A stretch of DNA of 64,000 nt from Rhizobiaceae bacterium (GTDB taxonomy: Bacteria > Pseudomonadota > Alphaproteobacteria > Rhizobiales > Rhizobiaceae). Shown here one piece after another: positions 26,539 through 36,100 of this stretch (position 1 is the first letter of the stretch; each line of letters opens with the position of its first letter). The stretch spans positions 1 to 64,000 of the forward strand of contig CAJPFN010000037.1 in assembly GCA_905339215.1 (NCBI GenBank), in the 5' to 3' direction. Below the pieces are notes generated by a model, which searched no databases, was not told the origin of the DNA, and worked only from the letters and a program-made list of their open reading frames with translations. A program made the translations under genes and the position numbers.

Positions 26539-28526
26539 GACACCGCTCCCGCAACGGCAACCTTGTCCCGGCGCTTGCGCGCGGCAGGCGCGCCGACTCG
26601 CAGCCGCCGGTCGAGCAGCGAGACGCCGCCGCCCGCCATCATCACCAGCGCGCCGAACCAGATCAGCGTCACCATCGGCTTCCACCAGATGCGCACGACG
26701 ATGCCGCCGTCGCTCGTCACGTCGCCGAGCGACACGTAGAGCTGACTGACGCCGAAGGTGCGGATGCCGGCCTCCGTCGTCGGCATCTGCCGGGCCGGGT
26801 AGATGCGCTTCGCCGAGACGATCTCGCCGAGGTCGCGGCCCGCCGTAGTGCCCAGCGCGAAGATGCCCTGGTCCTCGGTGAAGTTCGGACCCTTCACCGT
26901 GCGCATGCCCTCGAAGCGCAGCGAATAGCCGGCGATCTCCGCCGTGTCGCCCTGGCGCATGGCGACGATGCGCTCGCCCTGGAAGGACGTCACGCCGACG
27001 ATGCCGAGCACGGTCAGGCCCAGTCCGAGATGGGCGAGCGCGGTGCCGTAGGTCGAGCGCGGCAGGCCGGCAAGGCGGCGCAATGCTACGCCCGGCCCGA
27101 CGCTGCCGATGCCGGCGCGAAGCGCAAGGTCGGTCAGCGCGCCCAGCACCAGCCAGACCGCCAGCCCGATGCCGAGCGCGGCTGCGACCGAGGCGCCGTC
27201 AACCACGGCCAGGACCGCCAGCACGACGAGCAACGCGCCGCCGAATGCCACGAAAAGGCGCTGCGTCGCGGCGTAGAGGTCGGCCCGCTTCCAGGCGAGC
27301 AGCGGCCCGAACGGCACCATGACCAGCAGCGGTACCATCAGGGCGCCGAACGTCATGTCGAAGAACGGCGCGCCGACGGAAATCTTGTCGCCGGAGAAGG
27401 CCTCGATGAACAGCGGATAGAGCGTGCCGACGAAGACGGTCGCCGTCGCCGTCGTCAGGAACAGGTTGTTCAGGACCAGCGCGCCCTCGCGCGAGATCGG
27501 GTGGAAGACGCCGCCGGGCGTCAGCGCCGCCGAGCGCAGCGCAAACAGCGCCAGCGATCCGCCGATGAAGAAAGTCAGGATGGCGAGGATGAAGACGCCG
27601 CGGCTCGGATCGGTGGCGAAGGCGTGCACAGAGGTGAGCACGCCAGAGCGCACCAGGAAGGTGCCGAGCAGCGACAGCGAGAACGTCAGGATGGCGAGCA
27701 GCAGCGTCCAGATCTTCAGCGCCGAGCGCTTCTCCATGACGATCGCCGAGTGCAGCAGCGCGGTGCCGGCGAGCCAGGGCATGAACGAGGCGTTCTCGAC
27801 CGGGTCCCAGAACCAGAAGCCGCCCCAGCCGAGCTCGTAATAGGCCCAGTAGGAGCCCATGGCGATGCCGCCGGTCAGGAACACCCAGGCGGCGAGCGTC
27901 CATGGCCTGACCCAGCGCGCCCAGGCCGCGTCGATACGCCCGTCGATCAGCGCCGCGACGGCAAACGAGAAGCACACCGAGAAGCCGACATAGCCGAGGT
28001 AGAGCAGCGGCGGATGGATGGCCAGGCCGACATCCTGGAGGACGGGATTCAAGTCGCGCCCCTCGATCGGCGCCGGCACCAGCCGGGCAAAGGGATTCGA
28101 CGTGACCAGGATGAACAGGAAGAAGGCGGCGCCGATCAGCCCTTGCACGGAAAGAACGTTGGCGCGCAGCGTCGCCGGCAGGTTCCGGCCGAACGCCGCG
28201 ACAAGGGCGCCGAAGAAGGTGAGGATCAGCACCCAGAGCAGCATGGAGCCCTCGTGGTTGCCCCACACACCGCTGACCTTGTAGATCATCGGCTTCAGCG
28301 AGTGCGAATTCTCCCACACGTTCGCCACCGAGAAGTCGGAGACGACATAGGCGTGGGTCAGCGCGGCGAAGGACAGCGCCGTCAGCGCGAAGCCGGTGAC
28401 CGTGACCGGTCCCGCGACGGCCATCAGCCGTTCGTTCGCCGTCACCGCGCCGAGGAAGGGCAGGACCGCCTGGACGAGGGCCAGCGCGAAGGCCAGCACC
28501 AGGGCGAAGTGACCGATCTCAACCAC
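26535..28526 (-). CDS. ccmF: haem lyase subunit CcmF (CycK)
   Basis: Polytopic inner-membrane protein that receives haem from CcmE and ligates it to apocytochrome c together with CcmH and CcmI. It has 663 residues and about 15 TM helices. The tryptophan-rich WWD domain is seen as [19 protein letters not shown], and conserved histidine regions include NHEGSMLLW and [13 protein letters not shown]. The C-terminal periplasmic domain (about 520-620) contains [18 protein letters not shown]. It lies 24 bases after ccmE and overlaps ccmH. Confidence 0.96.
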   Translation of the reverse strand: MVEIGHFALVLAFALALVQAVLPFLGAVTANERLMAVAGPVTVTGFALTALSFAALTHAYVVSDFSVANVWENSHSLKPMIYKVSGVWGNHEGSMLLWVLILTFFGALVAAFGRNLPATLRANVLSVQGLIGAAFFLFILVTSNPFARLVPAPIEGRDLNPVLQDVGLAIHPPLLYLGYVGFSVCFSFAVAALIDGRIDAAWARWVRPWTLAAWVFLTGGIAMGSYWAYYELGWGGFWFWDPVENASFMPWLAGTALLHSAIVMEKRSALKIWTLLLAILTFSLSLLGTFLVRSGVLTSVHAFATDPSRGVFILAILTFFIGGSLALFALRSAALTPGGVFHPISREGALVLNNLFLTTATATVFVGTLYPLFIEAFSGDKISVGAPFFDMTFGALMVPLLVMVPFGPLLAWKRADLYAATQRLFVAFGGALLVVLAVLAVVDGASVAAALGIGLAVWLVLGALTDLALRAGIGSVGPGVALRRLAGLPRSTYGTALAHLGLGLTVLGIVGVTSFQGERIVAMRQGDTAEIAGYSLRFEGMRTVKGPNFTEDQGIFALGTTAGRDLGEIVSAKRIYPARQMPTTEAGIRTFGVSQLYVSLGDVTSDGGIVVRIWWKPMVTLIWFGALVMMAGGGVSLLDRRLRVGAPAARKRRDKVAVAGAVS

Positions 28527-28550
28527 GGCGGTTCTCCTTCGCGGCGCGCG

Positions 28551-28982
28551 TCATTCCTGCCACACGCCCTTCTCCTTCAGACTGTCGGCGACCTCCTTGG
28601 GCATGTAGGTCTCGTCGTGCTTGGCGAGCACGCTGTCGGCGGTGAAGACGCCGCCCGCCCCGAACGCGCCCTCGGTGATCACGCCCTGGTTCTCGCGGAA
28701 GAGATCCGGCAGGATGCCGTTGTAGACGACCTTCACCGTATCGGTGCCATCGGTGACGGAGAAATCGACTTCCGTGCCCGCGCCGCGCTTGATCGATCCT
28801 TCGGCGACAAGCCCGCCCAGGCGGATGCGCTGGCCTTCCGCCACCGGGTTCGCGGCGAGATCGCCGGGCATGTAGAAGTACGACGCCTTCTGGCCGAGCG
28901 CATAGAAGACGAGCAGCATGGCAAGGGCGAGGAAACCCATGCCTCCGCCAATCACCGACAGTCTCTTCTGCTTGCGGGTCAT
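28551..28982 (-). CDS. ccmE: haem chaperone CcmE (CycJ)
   Basis: Periplasmic haem chaperone anchored by one N-terminal TM helix (about residues 10-29). The OB-fold region shows [17 protein letters not shown] and [22 protein letters not shown], and the covalent haem-binding histidine is in [11 protein letters not shown], near residue 122. It has 143 residues from ATG 28982; an adjacent ATG at 28985 is equally possible. The start lies within a few bases of the ccmI stop, as expected for a tightly packed operon. Confidence 0.95.
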   Translation of the reverse strand: MTRKQKRLSVIGGGMGFLALAMLLVFYALGQKASYFYMPGDLAANPVAEGQRIRLGGLVAEGSIKRGAGTEVDFSVTDGTDTVKVVYNGILPDLFRENQGVITEGAFGAGGVFTADSVLAKHDETYMPKEVADSLKEKGVWQE

Positions 28983-28986
28983 CATT

Positions 28987-30141
28987 CTACTCTGTCTTGA
29001 CCAGTCCGAGTTCCGCGGCGAGCGCCGCAATGGCGCGAGCCTCCTGCGTATCGGCCGGGAACGCCTCGCCGGCGCGCTTCAGCGCCTCAAGCGCGTCGTC
29101 CTTGCGGCCGAGCACCACATAAGAACGAATGAGACGCTGCCATCCTTCCCCATCCGCGGGATTCTGTCGCAGTCTCTCGTCGAGACCCGCGACCATCGTC
29201 TCGATCATCGCGGTGCGGTCGGCCGGCGCCATCGTCTCGGCGGCGGCGACGTCCTCGGCCGACGGGCCTGCCGGTCCTTCACCTGAAGGCTGCGCAGGAC
29301 CTTCGGCGAGACGGCGCTGCGCCTCTGCGACCGCTTGCTCGGCGGCGGCGCGCCAGGGCGAATCGGCGGCGCTGTCGGCTGCGAGCGCGCTCCAGGCTTC
29401 CGCCGCCTCGGCGAGCCTGCCCTCCTGCGCTTTCAAAGTCGCCAGGAAGAATCGGGCCTTCGGGTTCTTCGGTTCGAGCGCGAGTGCCCGGTTGAAGGCA
29501 GCGGCCGCCTCGACGGTGACAATGCCGTCGGCCTGCGCAGCGATCGCTTCCCCGAGCCCGGCCTCGCGACCGGCGCTCGGTCCTTCGAGACGGATCGCGG
29601 TGGAAAACGCCTTCGCCGCCTCGGGATAGCGGCCCAACCTGAGATAGATCGGCCCGAGGACGTCCCAGCCCTTGCCGTCGTCCGGATTGGCGGCGAGGTG
29701 GCGTTCGGCCCGGGCGACAAGCTCTTCCATCGTGTTGTTCGCCGGATTGCCCGACAGGCGCGCTTCCAGCGGCTGGCCCGGCAGGTCGGGCGAACCGACC
29801 GCCGCGTAGCCGACCCAGCTGACCACTGGAACCGCCAGGACGGCCGCCATCGCCGCAAATCGCGCCGCGGTCCCGCTGCGCTCCTTCGCTGGATCGGTCG
29901 GGGAAGAGCTGCCCGTGAGCCTGAGGATGCGGCGGCCGATCTCGGCCTTCGCCTCCTCCGCCTCCGCCTGGCCGATCAGGCCGCGGCCGTGGTCGCGTTC
30001 GATCTCGTCCAGCTGGTCCTTGTAGACTTCGAGGTCATGCTCGCTCGCATGCGCGGCCCTTGCCGCGCGCCGCGCGAACGGCAGCAGCACGGACAGGCAC
30101 GCGCCCAGGGTCAGCAATGCTGCCGCGATCCAGAAGAACAT
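28987..30141 (-). CDS. ccmI: cytochrome c maturation protein CcmI (CycH)
   Basis: Apocytochrome c chaperone of the haem lyase complex. A 384-residue protein with two N-terminal TM helices ([21 protein letters not shown], and [19 protein letters not shown] near residue 100) flanking a cytoplasmic leucine-zipper-like loop ([20 protein letters not shown]). It then has a periplasmic TPR region (about 140-380) with helical pairs such as [20 protein letters not shown] and [23 protein letters not shown] 30141 starts at the first TM helix. It is the first gene of ccmIEFH. Confidence 0.93.
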   Translation of the reverse strand: MFFWIAAALLTLGACLSVLLPFARRAARAAHASEHDLEVYKDQLDEIERDHGRGLIGQAEAEEAKAEIGRRILRLTGSSSPTDPAKERSGTAARFAAMAAVLAVPVVSWVGYAAVGSPDLPGQPLEARLSGNPANNTMEELVARAERHLAANPDDGKGWDVLGPIYLRLGRYPEAAKAFSTAIRLEGPSAGREAGLGEAIAAQADGIVTVEAAAAFNRALALEPKNPKARFFLATLKAQEGRLAEAAEAWSALAADSAADSPWRAAAEQAVAEAQRRLAEGPAQPSGEGPAGPSAEDVAAAETMAPADRTAMIETMVAGLDERLRQNPADGEGWQRLIRSYVVLGRKDDALEALKRAGEAFPADTQEARAIAALAAELGLVKTE

Positions 30142-30227
30142 GACGACCTCAATAGTCTGCGCAGTCGTTCGTGCCAACTCCGGCACGCCGCGGCCATTTG
30201 CCGGGGCCACGTCGGAACCGCACTGAT

Positions 30228-30653
30228 TTACGTCAAAGGCGTCCAGCTGCCGTCGGCATTGCGGCACGCCGTGCCGCGAGCCTGGCCGGTCTGCCCGCCG
30301 ATCGTGACCTTGTGGGTGTACTGCCGGCAATCCTGAGAGCCGACGCGATAGGGTTGCGCGGCGACCACCTCACCCGAGCGGCCGGCGTCGCCGCTCCAGG
30401 CGACGGCCTGGCCGCTCGGCGTGTATTCGAGCGCCCGGTACTCCGCCTCGAGCGCCGCGCGCCGTTCCCGCTCGCTAAGCCCCGTGCCGATCGATCCGCC
30501 GATCAGGCCGCCGGCCATGTTGCGCAGGATGGCCGCCCTGCCCGCGTCCCCGGATGGCGCGGCGAGGCCGCCTCCGTCGGTGCGGGAAAGGGCGGTTGAC
30601 GAGCAGCCCCCCAGGACCGAAAGCGCAGCAATCAGCGCAATCTTGGATTTCAT
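30228..30653 (-). CDS. surface-antigen-like lipoprotein (RT0821/Lpp0805 type)
   Basis: A 141-residue predicted lipoprotein: the signal sequence ends at the lipobox VLGGC, so Cys17 would be lipidated. A glycine-zipper-like segment (NMAGGLIGGSIGTGLSERERRAA) is typical of outer-membrane-associated 17 kDa antigen-type proteins. The C-terminal domain has YTPSGQAVAWSG and DCRQYTHKVTIGGQTGQARGT, followed by ACRNADGSW. It is single-standing between ccmI and feuQ; a structural envelope role is likely, but no activity is known. Confidence 0.82.
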   Translation of the reverse strand: MKSKIALIAALSVLGGCSSTALSRTDGGGLAAPSGDAGRAAILRNMAGGLIGGSIGTGLSERERRAALEAEYRALEYTPSGQAVAWSGDAGRSGEVVAAQPYRVGSQDCRQYTHKVTIGGQTGQARGTACRNADGSWTPLT

Positions 30654-30753
30654 CTCGGTTCTGGCCTCGGATCGACGGCGGGCGGGCGTACGTTCCCCCG
30701 CCGCATAGGTTTGATCTTTGACCGAAGTTGGGCCGCGAAGGGAAGCATCGTCC

Positions 30754-32121
30754 TTACACCGCCTGCTTCAACTCGACGACGGCGCGCAGGCCGCCGAGTT
30801 CAGACCGCTCGAGGCCGAGGCGGCCGCCATACTCGGCGACGAGATCGGCGACGATGGCGAGGCCGAGCCCCGTCCCCGGCTTGGTCTCGTCGAGGCGGCG
30901 GCCGCGCTTCAGCGCCTCGCGCGCCTTGTCCTCGGGAATGCCCGGCCCATCGTCCTCGATCGCCAGGACGAAGGCGCGGTCGGCCGTCCCGGCGGCCGGC
31001 GCGAGCGAAACGCGGATTTCGCCCTTCGCCCACTTCGCCGCGTTCTCCAGCAGATTGCCGACGATTTCCTCGAAATCCTCGCGCTCGCCGGCGAACAGGA
31101 TTTCTTCCTGAGGCAGGTCGAGCCCGATACGGGCGTCGGGATTGAGCTTGCCGACGACGCGCACCATGCGGGCGAGCGCCGGCGCGATCGGCGTGCGGTA
31201 GACGACGCTGTCGCGTTGCGCGGCGATGCGCGCCCGCTGCAGATAGTGCTCGAGCTGCTTCTGCATCGCCGACGCCTGGTCGACGATCAGCCGGCCCTTG
31301 TCGCCGCCGATCAGCCGGCCCTCGTTGGCCAGCACGGCGAGCGGCGTCTTCAGCGAATGGGCGAGGTTGCCGACCTGGGTGCGCGAGCGTTCGACGATGC
31401 GGCGGTTGTTCTCGATCAGCGCGTTGGTCTCGTTCGCCAGCGGCTCGATTTCCGCCGGAAAGCTGCCGTCGAGTTTTTGCGCCGTTCCCTCGCGCACCAT
31501 CGCCAGCGCGGCGCGCACGCGCTGCAGCGGCCGCAGTCCGAGCAGGATGGCGAAGGCGTTGATCGCGATCATGCCTGCGCCGAAGACCGACAGATAGGTA
31601 TAGAGCCGGCGCTGGAAGGCGCCGATCTGCTCCTCCAGCTCGCTCAGGTTGCCCATGACGCGGAAGCGGGCGACGCGGTTGTCGGAATCGAGCACGAACT
31701 CGCTCTCGAAGACCGCGATCTCCTCGCCGGCGATGCCTTCGCTGGAATAGCTGCGCTGGAAACCGGAATCGAAGGGAACGTCGGCCACCGGCGGCGAGGC
31801 GATCGGCCGGGTCATCGACGGCGAGCGCAGTTCACCGGTGAGAACCCCCGCCACCGGCTCGACCGACCAGTACCAGCCGGACCCGGGCTGCGAGAAGCGC
31901 AGGTCGCCGAGGTCGGGGCTGCCGGTCAGCGTTCCGCCGGTGACGCCGACCGAGCCGATCAGGTTGAACAGGTGCGCGGAGAGCAGGCTGTTGAAGCCGT
32001 TCTCGCTCGCCTGGCGGTAGAGCGTGGTGATCACGGTGGCGATGGCGATGAGCGCCAGCACCGCCCAGACGGTGGAGAAGGCGATGACCCGGAAGGTCAG
32101 CGAGCGCGGCACCGTCTTCAC
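30754..32121 (-). CDS. feuQ: FeuQ-like sensor histidine kinase
   Basis: A 455-residue membrane kinase of the PhoQ-like type: TM1 about residues 11-33, a periplasmic sensor domain (about 35-175) containing GWYWSVEPV, TM2 about 177-198, HAMP, the H-box VGNLAHSLKTPLAVLANE, an N-box (NLLENAAKWA) and G-boxes (EDDGPGIP; GTGLGLAIVADL). It follows its response regulator gene after about 58 bases. The position beside cycHJKL matches feuPQ of rhizobia, where the system controls osmotic adaptation and cyclic glucan export. The kinase function is certain; the name is assigned from context and similarity. Confidence 0.82.
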   Translation of the reverse strand: MKTVPRSLTFRVIAFSTVWAVLALIAIATVITTLYRQASENGFNSLLSAHLFNLIGSVGVTGGTLTGSPDLGDLRFSQPGSGWYWSVEPVAGVLTGELRSPSMTRPIASPPVADVPFDSGFQRSYSSEGIAGEEIAVFESEFVLDSDNRVARFRVMGNLSELEEQIGAFQRRLYTYLSVFGAGMIAINAFAILLGLRPLQRVRAALAMVREGTAQKLDGSFPAEIEPLANETNALIENNRRIVERSRTQVGNLAHSLKTPLAVLANEGRLIGGDKGRLIVDQASAMQKQLEHYLQRARIAAQRDSVVYRTPIAPALARMVRVVGKLNPDARIGLDLPQEEILFAGEREDFEEIVGNLLENAAKWAKGEIRVSLAPAAGTADRAFVLAIEDDGPGIPEDKAREALKRGRRLDETKPGTGLGLAIVADLVAEYGGRLGLERSELGGLRAVVELKQAV

Positions 32122-32179
32122 GACTCGCGGCCCCGATCAGCCGCGGCGCCGCGCGGGCAGCGCTCGCGATAGTGCGGCC

Positions 32180-32845
32180 TCACGCATCGGGCTCGCGCAT
32201 GCGATAGCCCATGCCGCGCACCGTCTCGATCATGTCGATGCCCATCTTCTTGCGCAGGCGCCCGACGAAAACCTCGATCGTGTTGGAATCGCGGTCGAAG
32301 TCCTGGTCGTAGAGGTGTTCGACGAGTTCGGTCCGCGACACCACCTGGCCGGCATGGTGCATCAGATAGGCGAGAAGCCGGAACTCGTGCGACGTCAGCT
32401 TGAGCGGAACGCCGTTGACGTCGGCCTTGGACGCCTTGGTGTCGAGGCGCAGCGGCCCGCAGGTCAGTTCTGACGAGGCGTGGCCGGCGGCGCGGCGGAT
32501 CAGGGCACGCACCCGCGCCAGGACCTCCTCGATGTGGAACGGCTTGGTGACGTAGTCGTCGGCGCCCGCATCGATCCCGGAGACCTTGTCGCTCCAGCGG
32601 TCGCGTGCGGTGAGGATCAGCACCGGCATCTTGCGGCCGTCGCGCCGCCAGCGCTCGACGACGCTGATGCCGTCCATCTGCGGCAGGCCGATGTCGAGCA
32701 CGACCGCGTCATAGGGCTCGGTGTCGCCGAGGAAATGGCCTTCCTCGCCGTCGAAGGCGCGGTCGACCACGTAGCCGGCGTCGATCAGCGCGTCCGAAAG
32801 CTGCCGGTTGAGATCCTTGTCGTCCTCGACAACCAAAATCCGCAT
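32180..32845 (-). CDS. feuP: FeuP-like OmpR-family response regulator
   Basis: A 221-residue regulator with a receiver domain (MRILVVEDDKDLNRQL; phospho-Asp in YDAVVLDIGLPQMDG; Lys in DDYVTKPFHIEEVL) and a winged helix (LTSHEFRLLAYLMHHAGQVVSR; NTIEVFVGRLRKK). It closely fits the PhoP-like FeuP type. It is transcribed with the downstream kinase and the upstream small exported protein gene, giving a feuN-feuP-feuQ-like order. The ATG at 32845 begins the receiver fold directly. Confidence 0.85.
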   Translation of the reverse strand: MRILVVEDDKDLNRQLSDALIDAGYVVDRAFDGEEGHFLGDTEPYDAVVLDIGLPQMDGISVVERWRRDGRKMPVLILTARDRWSDKVSGIDAGADDYVTKPFHIEEVLARVRALIRRAAGHASSELTCGPLRLDTKASKADVNGVPLKLTSHEFRLLAYLMHHAGQVVSRTELVEHLYDQDFDRDSNTIEVFVGRLRKKMGIDMIETVRGMGYRMREPDA

Positions 32846-32919
32846 GAAACTGTCCGCCGGCTGTTGTTTTCAGGAGTGCACCTATAGGCCAATTTGGCGG
32901 CCCGGGGAAAGCGCGGCCG

Positions 32920-33228
32920 TCAGTTCGCCGGCACGACGATCTCGGTGCGCCGCGGCCGCTGGCCGTCCTTGCCGGGCAGGAGCACGACGATGCGGCAAAC
33001 CGGCTGGCCGCCCTCCGTGTCGGGGCTGGCCTTGGCCAGCGTCCCGCCCTGTTCTGCGGCGACCTGCTGGCCGATGGCGTAGCAGTCGGCGGCGACAAGC
33101 TGGAACGCCGCGGCGGATGGCGGCGCAGCAGGCAGGGAAAGTGGTGCCGCAGCAGCCGGCGCGGCGTGGGCGAGGACCACGCCCAGGAGAGCTGCCATAG
33201 TCCTTCGAATGGTCGGAGCGTTCATCAT
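32920..33228 (-). CDS. small exported protein in the FeuN position
   Basis: A 102-residue protein with a signal peptide (TMAALLGVVLAHAAPAAAA) and a mature domain of about 70 residues holding two cysteines (VAADCYAIG and QPVCRIVVLLPGKDG) that could form a disulphide, ending in basic RPRRTEIVVPAN. In Sinorhizobium a small periplasmic protein, FeuN, is encoded just before feuP and restrains the FeuQ kinase. Size, export signal and position match that role, but sequence homology could not be tested here. ATG 33228 or 33225 are both possible starts. Confidence 0.65.
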   Translation of the reverse strand: MMNAPTIRRTMAALLGVVLAHAAPAAAAPLSLPAAPPSAAAFQLVAADCYAIGQQVAAEQGGTLAKASPDTEGGQPVCRIVVLLPGKDGQRPRRTEIVVPAN

Positions 33229-33463
33229 GGCGCTCTTTCTAGCGCGTTCCGTCTGAATGCGGAATGAACGCAATGGCATTGGTCCCGTCTTGCAGTCGCC
33301 TGCCGCTGTCCATACTACATTGACGAGGAATCTCGCCAGTCGCGCCGGGGGCGGCGTCCAATGACACATGCGACGGAATATAGGTCCGGCCCTTGCCGGG
33401 ACCATCACGCCGAACCGGCAGCCGGGCGCGGCAGCGCGCCGCTCGCTTCCTGAGCGCCGGCGG

Positions 33464-34432
33464 ATGGCGGCCGCGTCTGCGCGTTCGACGCCGCGAATCT
33501 CCGTCCTGATTCCCGTCAGGAACGGCGGCGACTATGTCGACGCCGCGATCGCCAGCATGCGCCGGCAGACCTATCGGGACCTGGAGATCGTCGTCGTCGA
33601 CGACGGCTCGTCCGACCGTACCGCTGCACTGCTGGCGCGGCATGCGGCCGAAGACGGTCGCATCCGCGTCCTGTCTGCGGCCGGTGCCGGTATCGTCGAC
33701 GCGCTCAACCAGGCGCTCGCCGAAGCCCGCGGCGATCTCGTCGCCCGCATGGACGCGGACGATCTGTCCCACCCGGACCGCCTGGCCCGCCAGGTGGCCG
33801 AAATGGACGCCCGTCCCGATCTGGTGCTCCTCGGCGCCGGGGCGGTCGCCATCGACGCGCGCGGGCGCATCGGCGCCCCTGTCACGGTCGAGGCCGACCC
33901 GGCGAGGCTCGTCGAGCTTCTGCGCGTGGAGAACCCCTTCCTCCATCCCACCGTCGTCATGCGCCGCCTCGCCGTCGAGGCGGCCGGTGGATATCGCCGG
34001 CAATTCGCCCTGGCCGAAGACTACGACCTGTGGACGCGCATGGCGCTGCAGGGCGTCGTCGCCAACATCCCTGATGCGCTGCTCGGCTTGCGCCGGCATC
34101 CCGGCCAGTCGTCGCGACGGCACCGTATGGAGCAGCGCGCCGTCCACGCTCTGGCGCGCCTGCTCGCTTATGGCCGGCCGGTCGACATGCCTTCGCTGTC
34201 GGCGTTGCCGACGCCGCTTGCCGCCGTGACCGCCTATCTTTCGGCGATGGGGAGCCCCGGCCCGGAGTTCTCGCAGAACGAGCGGCGCGACATCGAGAAG
34301 ATGCTGCGCTGGTGCGTTGCCGCTGGTACGCTGTCGGTGGAGAGGCGCCGCGAAATCGCAGCGGCGCTGCGCGGCGGATCGACGTTCCTGTCCGCACTAT
34401 CGCTCGAATGGCGGCTCAGGCTGGCGCGATGA
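33464..34432 (+). CDS. family 2 glycosyltransferase
   Basis: A 322-residue GT-A fold enzyme transferring sugars from nucleotide sugars in the cytosol. Visible are the N-terminal ISVLIPVRNGGDYVDAAIASM, EIVVVDDGSSDRT, the DxD-type metal motif MDADDLSHPDRLARQV, and the acceptor region ENPFLHPTVVMRR with LAEDYDLWTRM. The donor and product are unknown. ATG 33464 is preferred because it precedes the fold; an ATG at 33368 would add a low-complexity stretch. It overlaps the next glycosyltransferase gene by four bases and is divergent from the feuN-like gene. Confidence 0.87.
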   Translation: MAAASARSTPRISVLIPVRNGGDYVDAAIASMRRQTYRDLEIVVVDDGSSDRTAALLARHAAEDGRIRVLSAAGAGIVDALNQALAEARGDLVARMDADDLSHPDRLARQVAEMDARPDLVLLGAGAVAIDARGRIGAPVTVEADPARLVELLRVENPFLHPTVVMRRLAVEAAGGYRRQFALAEDYDLWTRMALQGVVANIPDALLGLRRHPGQSSRRHRMEQRAVHALARLLAYGRPVDMPSLSALPTPLAAVTAYLSAMGSPGPEFSQNERRDIEKMLRWCVAAGTLSVERRREIAAALRGGSTFLSALSLEWRLRLAR

Positions 34433-35853
34433 GCCGTCTGTTCATCGATCTCGCCAGCCTGATCCAGTGGTACGGGCCGCCGGTCGGCATCGCGCGCTGC
34501 CAGGAGCGGTTCGCGCTCTATGCCCGACGGCATCTGCCCGGCACCGTGTTCACCGTGTTCGATCCGCGCACAAACCGGCCGCGGCCGATCCGCCCGGAAT
34601 TCGTCGACGGCGTGTTGGCCGGCAGGATCAAGCTCTATCTCGGCTTCCTGCCGGTTCCCGGCAGCGCACGGATCCACACGATCGATCGCGTGCCGGCCCG
34701 GCTCCGGCCGCACTACTGGTGGGTGATGCGCTTCCGCCGCAAGCTCGTGCTGGCAATCGAGCGCCGGCGCCTCGCCGCGGCAACGCCTGATGCGCGCGCG
34801 CGCTGGTCGGCGATGCAGGAGGCGCTGCTCACGCCGAAGCTCAGGCCGATGGTCGAGGCAAGCGACGGCAGCCGCGTCGACGTTCCCGACATCGACGACC
34901 TGCTCCTGCCGCCGGTGGAACTCGGCCCCGACGACGTCACGCTGGCCATCCAGTCCGACTGGACCCACACCGACGTCGCAGCGATGCTCGCCCAGCGCGA
35001 CCGCGCCGGCTCGCGCTACGTCGCACTCTGCCACGACGTCATCCCGCTGATGTTCCCGCAATGGTATTCCGCAAGCGACGTCCGCTCGGTCCGCCGCCAC
35101 TTCGAGCAGGCTTTCGCGCGCGCCGACCGCATCCTGTTCACGTCGCAGCGCGCCGCCGGGGACGCGCTTTCCTGGTGCGCCGAAAACGGCATCCGCTGCG
35201 CGGACCATCGCTGCGTGCCGCTGGGGGCCGATCCGTTCCCGGCGACGGCGCCCTCCGGCCTGCCGAAGCCGCTCGAGGCAGGACGCTTTGCGCTCTATGT
35301 CTCGACGGTCGAGCCGCGCAAGAACCACGCCACGCTTGTCGACGCATGGCGCGGCCTGGTGCGCGACGGCACGGTGGCGCGCGCGGGCTTCAGGCTCGTC
35401 TTCGTCGGCCGCAAGGGCTGGATGATGGGGGATTTCTCGGCGCGGCTCGCCGCCGACCCGGAACTCGCCGGCACCGTCGTCCACCTTCAAGGGATCGGCG
35501 ACGATGCCCTCGCCGCGCTCTATCGCGACGCCGCCTTCTGCCTCTACCCGTCCATCTACGAGGGCTACGGCCTGCCGCCGATCGAGGCGCTGGCCCGCGG
35601 CAAGGCCCTGATCGCCTCGACCGGCGGACCGATCCCGGAACTGGTCGGCGACTTCGCCGTCTGCCTCGATCCGCATGACACGGCAGCATGGGAGAGCCGC
35701 CTGCGCGCATGGATGACCGGCTCCGACGAACCCGCCCGTCTCGCCGCGCGGGCTTTGCGCGACTACCGCGCCGTCACCTGGGAGGAATCGGCGCGGGCGC
35801 TGTTCGAGGCGGCGTTGTCGGCCGGCCACAAAGGCGCGACGCCGGTCGCCTGA
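34429..35853 (+). CDS. family 4 glycosyltransferase
   Basis: A 474-residue GT-B fold enzyme. The N-terminal half (SRLFIDLASLIQWYGPPVGIAR) is the acceptor domain. The C-terminal donor domain has the family signature: FALYVSTVEPRKNHATLVDAW, FVGRKGWM, and YPSIYEGYGLPPIEALARG followed by IASTGGPIPELVGD, with the paired glutamates of the EX7E motif. The ATGA start overlaps the GT2 gene stop, so the two act together in building some glycan, perhaps an extracellular or O-antigen-like polymer. No export or polymerase gene is present here. Confidence 0.88.
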   Translation: MSRLFIDLASLIQWYGPPVGIARCQERFALYARRHLPGTVFTVFDPRTNRPRPIRPEFVDGVLAGRIKLYLGFLPVPGSARIHTIDRVPARLRPHYWWVMRFRRKLVLAIERRRLAAATPDARARWSAMQEALLTPKLRPMVEASDGSRVDVPDIDDLLLPPVELGPDDVTLAIQSDWTHTDVAAMLAQRDRAGSRYVALCHDVIPLMFPQWYSASDVRSVRRHFEQAFARADRILFTSQRAAGDALSWCAENGIRCADHRCVPLGADPFPATAPSGLPKPLEAGRFALYVSTVEPRKNHATLVDAWRGLVRDGTVARAGFRLVFVGRKGWMMGDFSARLAADPELAGTVVHLQGIGDDALAALYRDAAFCLYPSIYEGYGLPPIEALARGKALIASTGGPIPELVGDFAVCLDPHDTAAWESRLRAWMTGSDEPARLAARALRDYRAVTWEESARALFEAALSAGHKGATPVA

Positions 35854-35878
35854 GCGGCCGGCGGCCATCGCGGTCTCG

Positions 35879-36085
35879 TCAGCCGATCCGGCTGCGGGCG
35901 GCGAAACGTCCGGCGATGGCGACGATGCCGGCCACCGCCGTGGCGGCCTGCATCAGCGTGTCGGTCAGCGCGCCCTCGTCGATGCCGTCGAGGCGGATCC
36001 CGGCGAGGCTGCCGCCGGCGATCAGCACGGTCACCAGCGAGGCCCAGATCGTGCGCGACAGGTACCAGGGTTTCATGTCGGTCAT
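35879..36085 (-). CDS. small membrane protein at the end of the GTA cluster, possible holin
   Basis: A 68-residue protein: basic N-terminus (MTDMKPWYLSRTIW), a hydrophobic helix (ASLVTVLIAGGSLAGI), an acidic link, a second hydrophobic helix (LMQAATAVAGIVAIAGRFA) and an RSRIG tail. Two short TM segments and a charged end resemble phage holin-like proteins, which often lie after tail genes. GGAG six bases upstream supports ATG 36085. It is 16 bases beyond the g15 stop on the same strand, so it is probably part of the GTA transcript. Holin activity is not demonstrated. Confidence 0.65.
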   Translation of the reverse strand: MTDMKPWYLSRTIWASLVTVLIAGGSLAGIRLDGIDEGALTDTLMQAATAVAGIVAIAGRFAARSRIG

Positions 36086-36100
36086 GGAAGTCTCCGTTTC

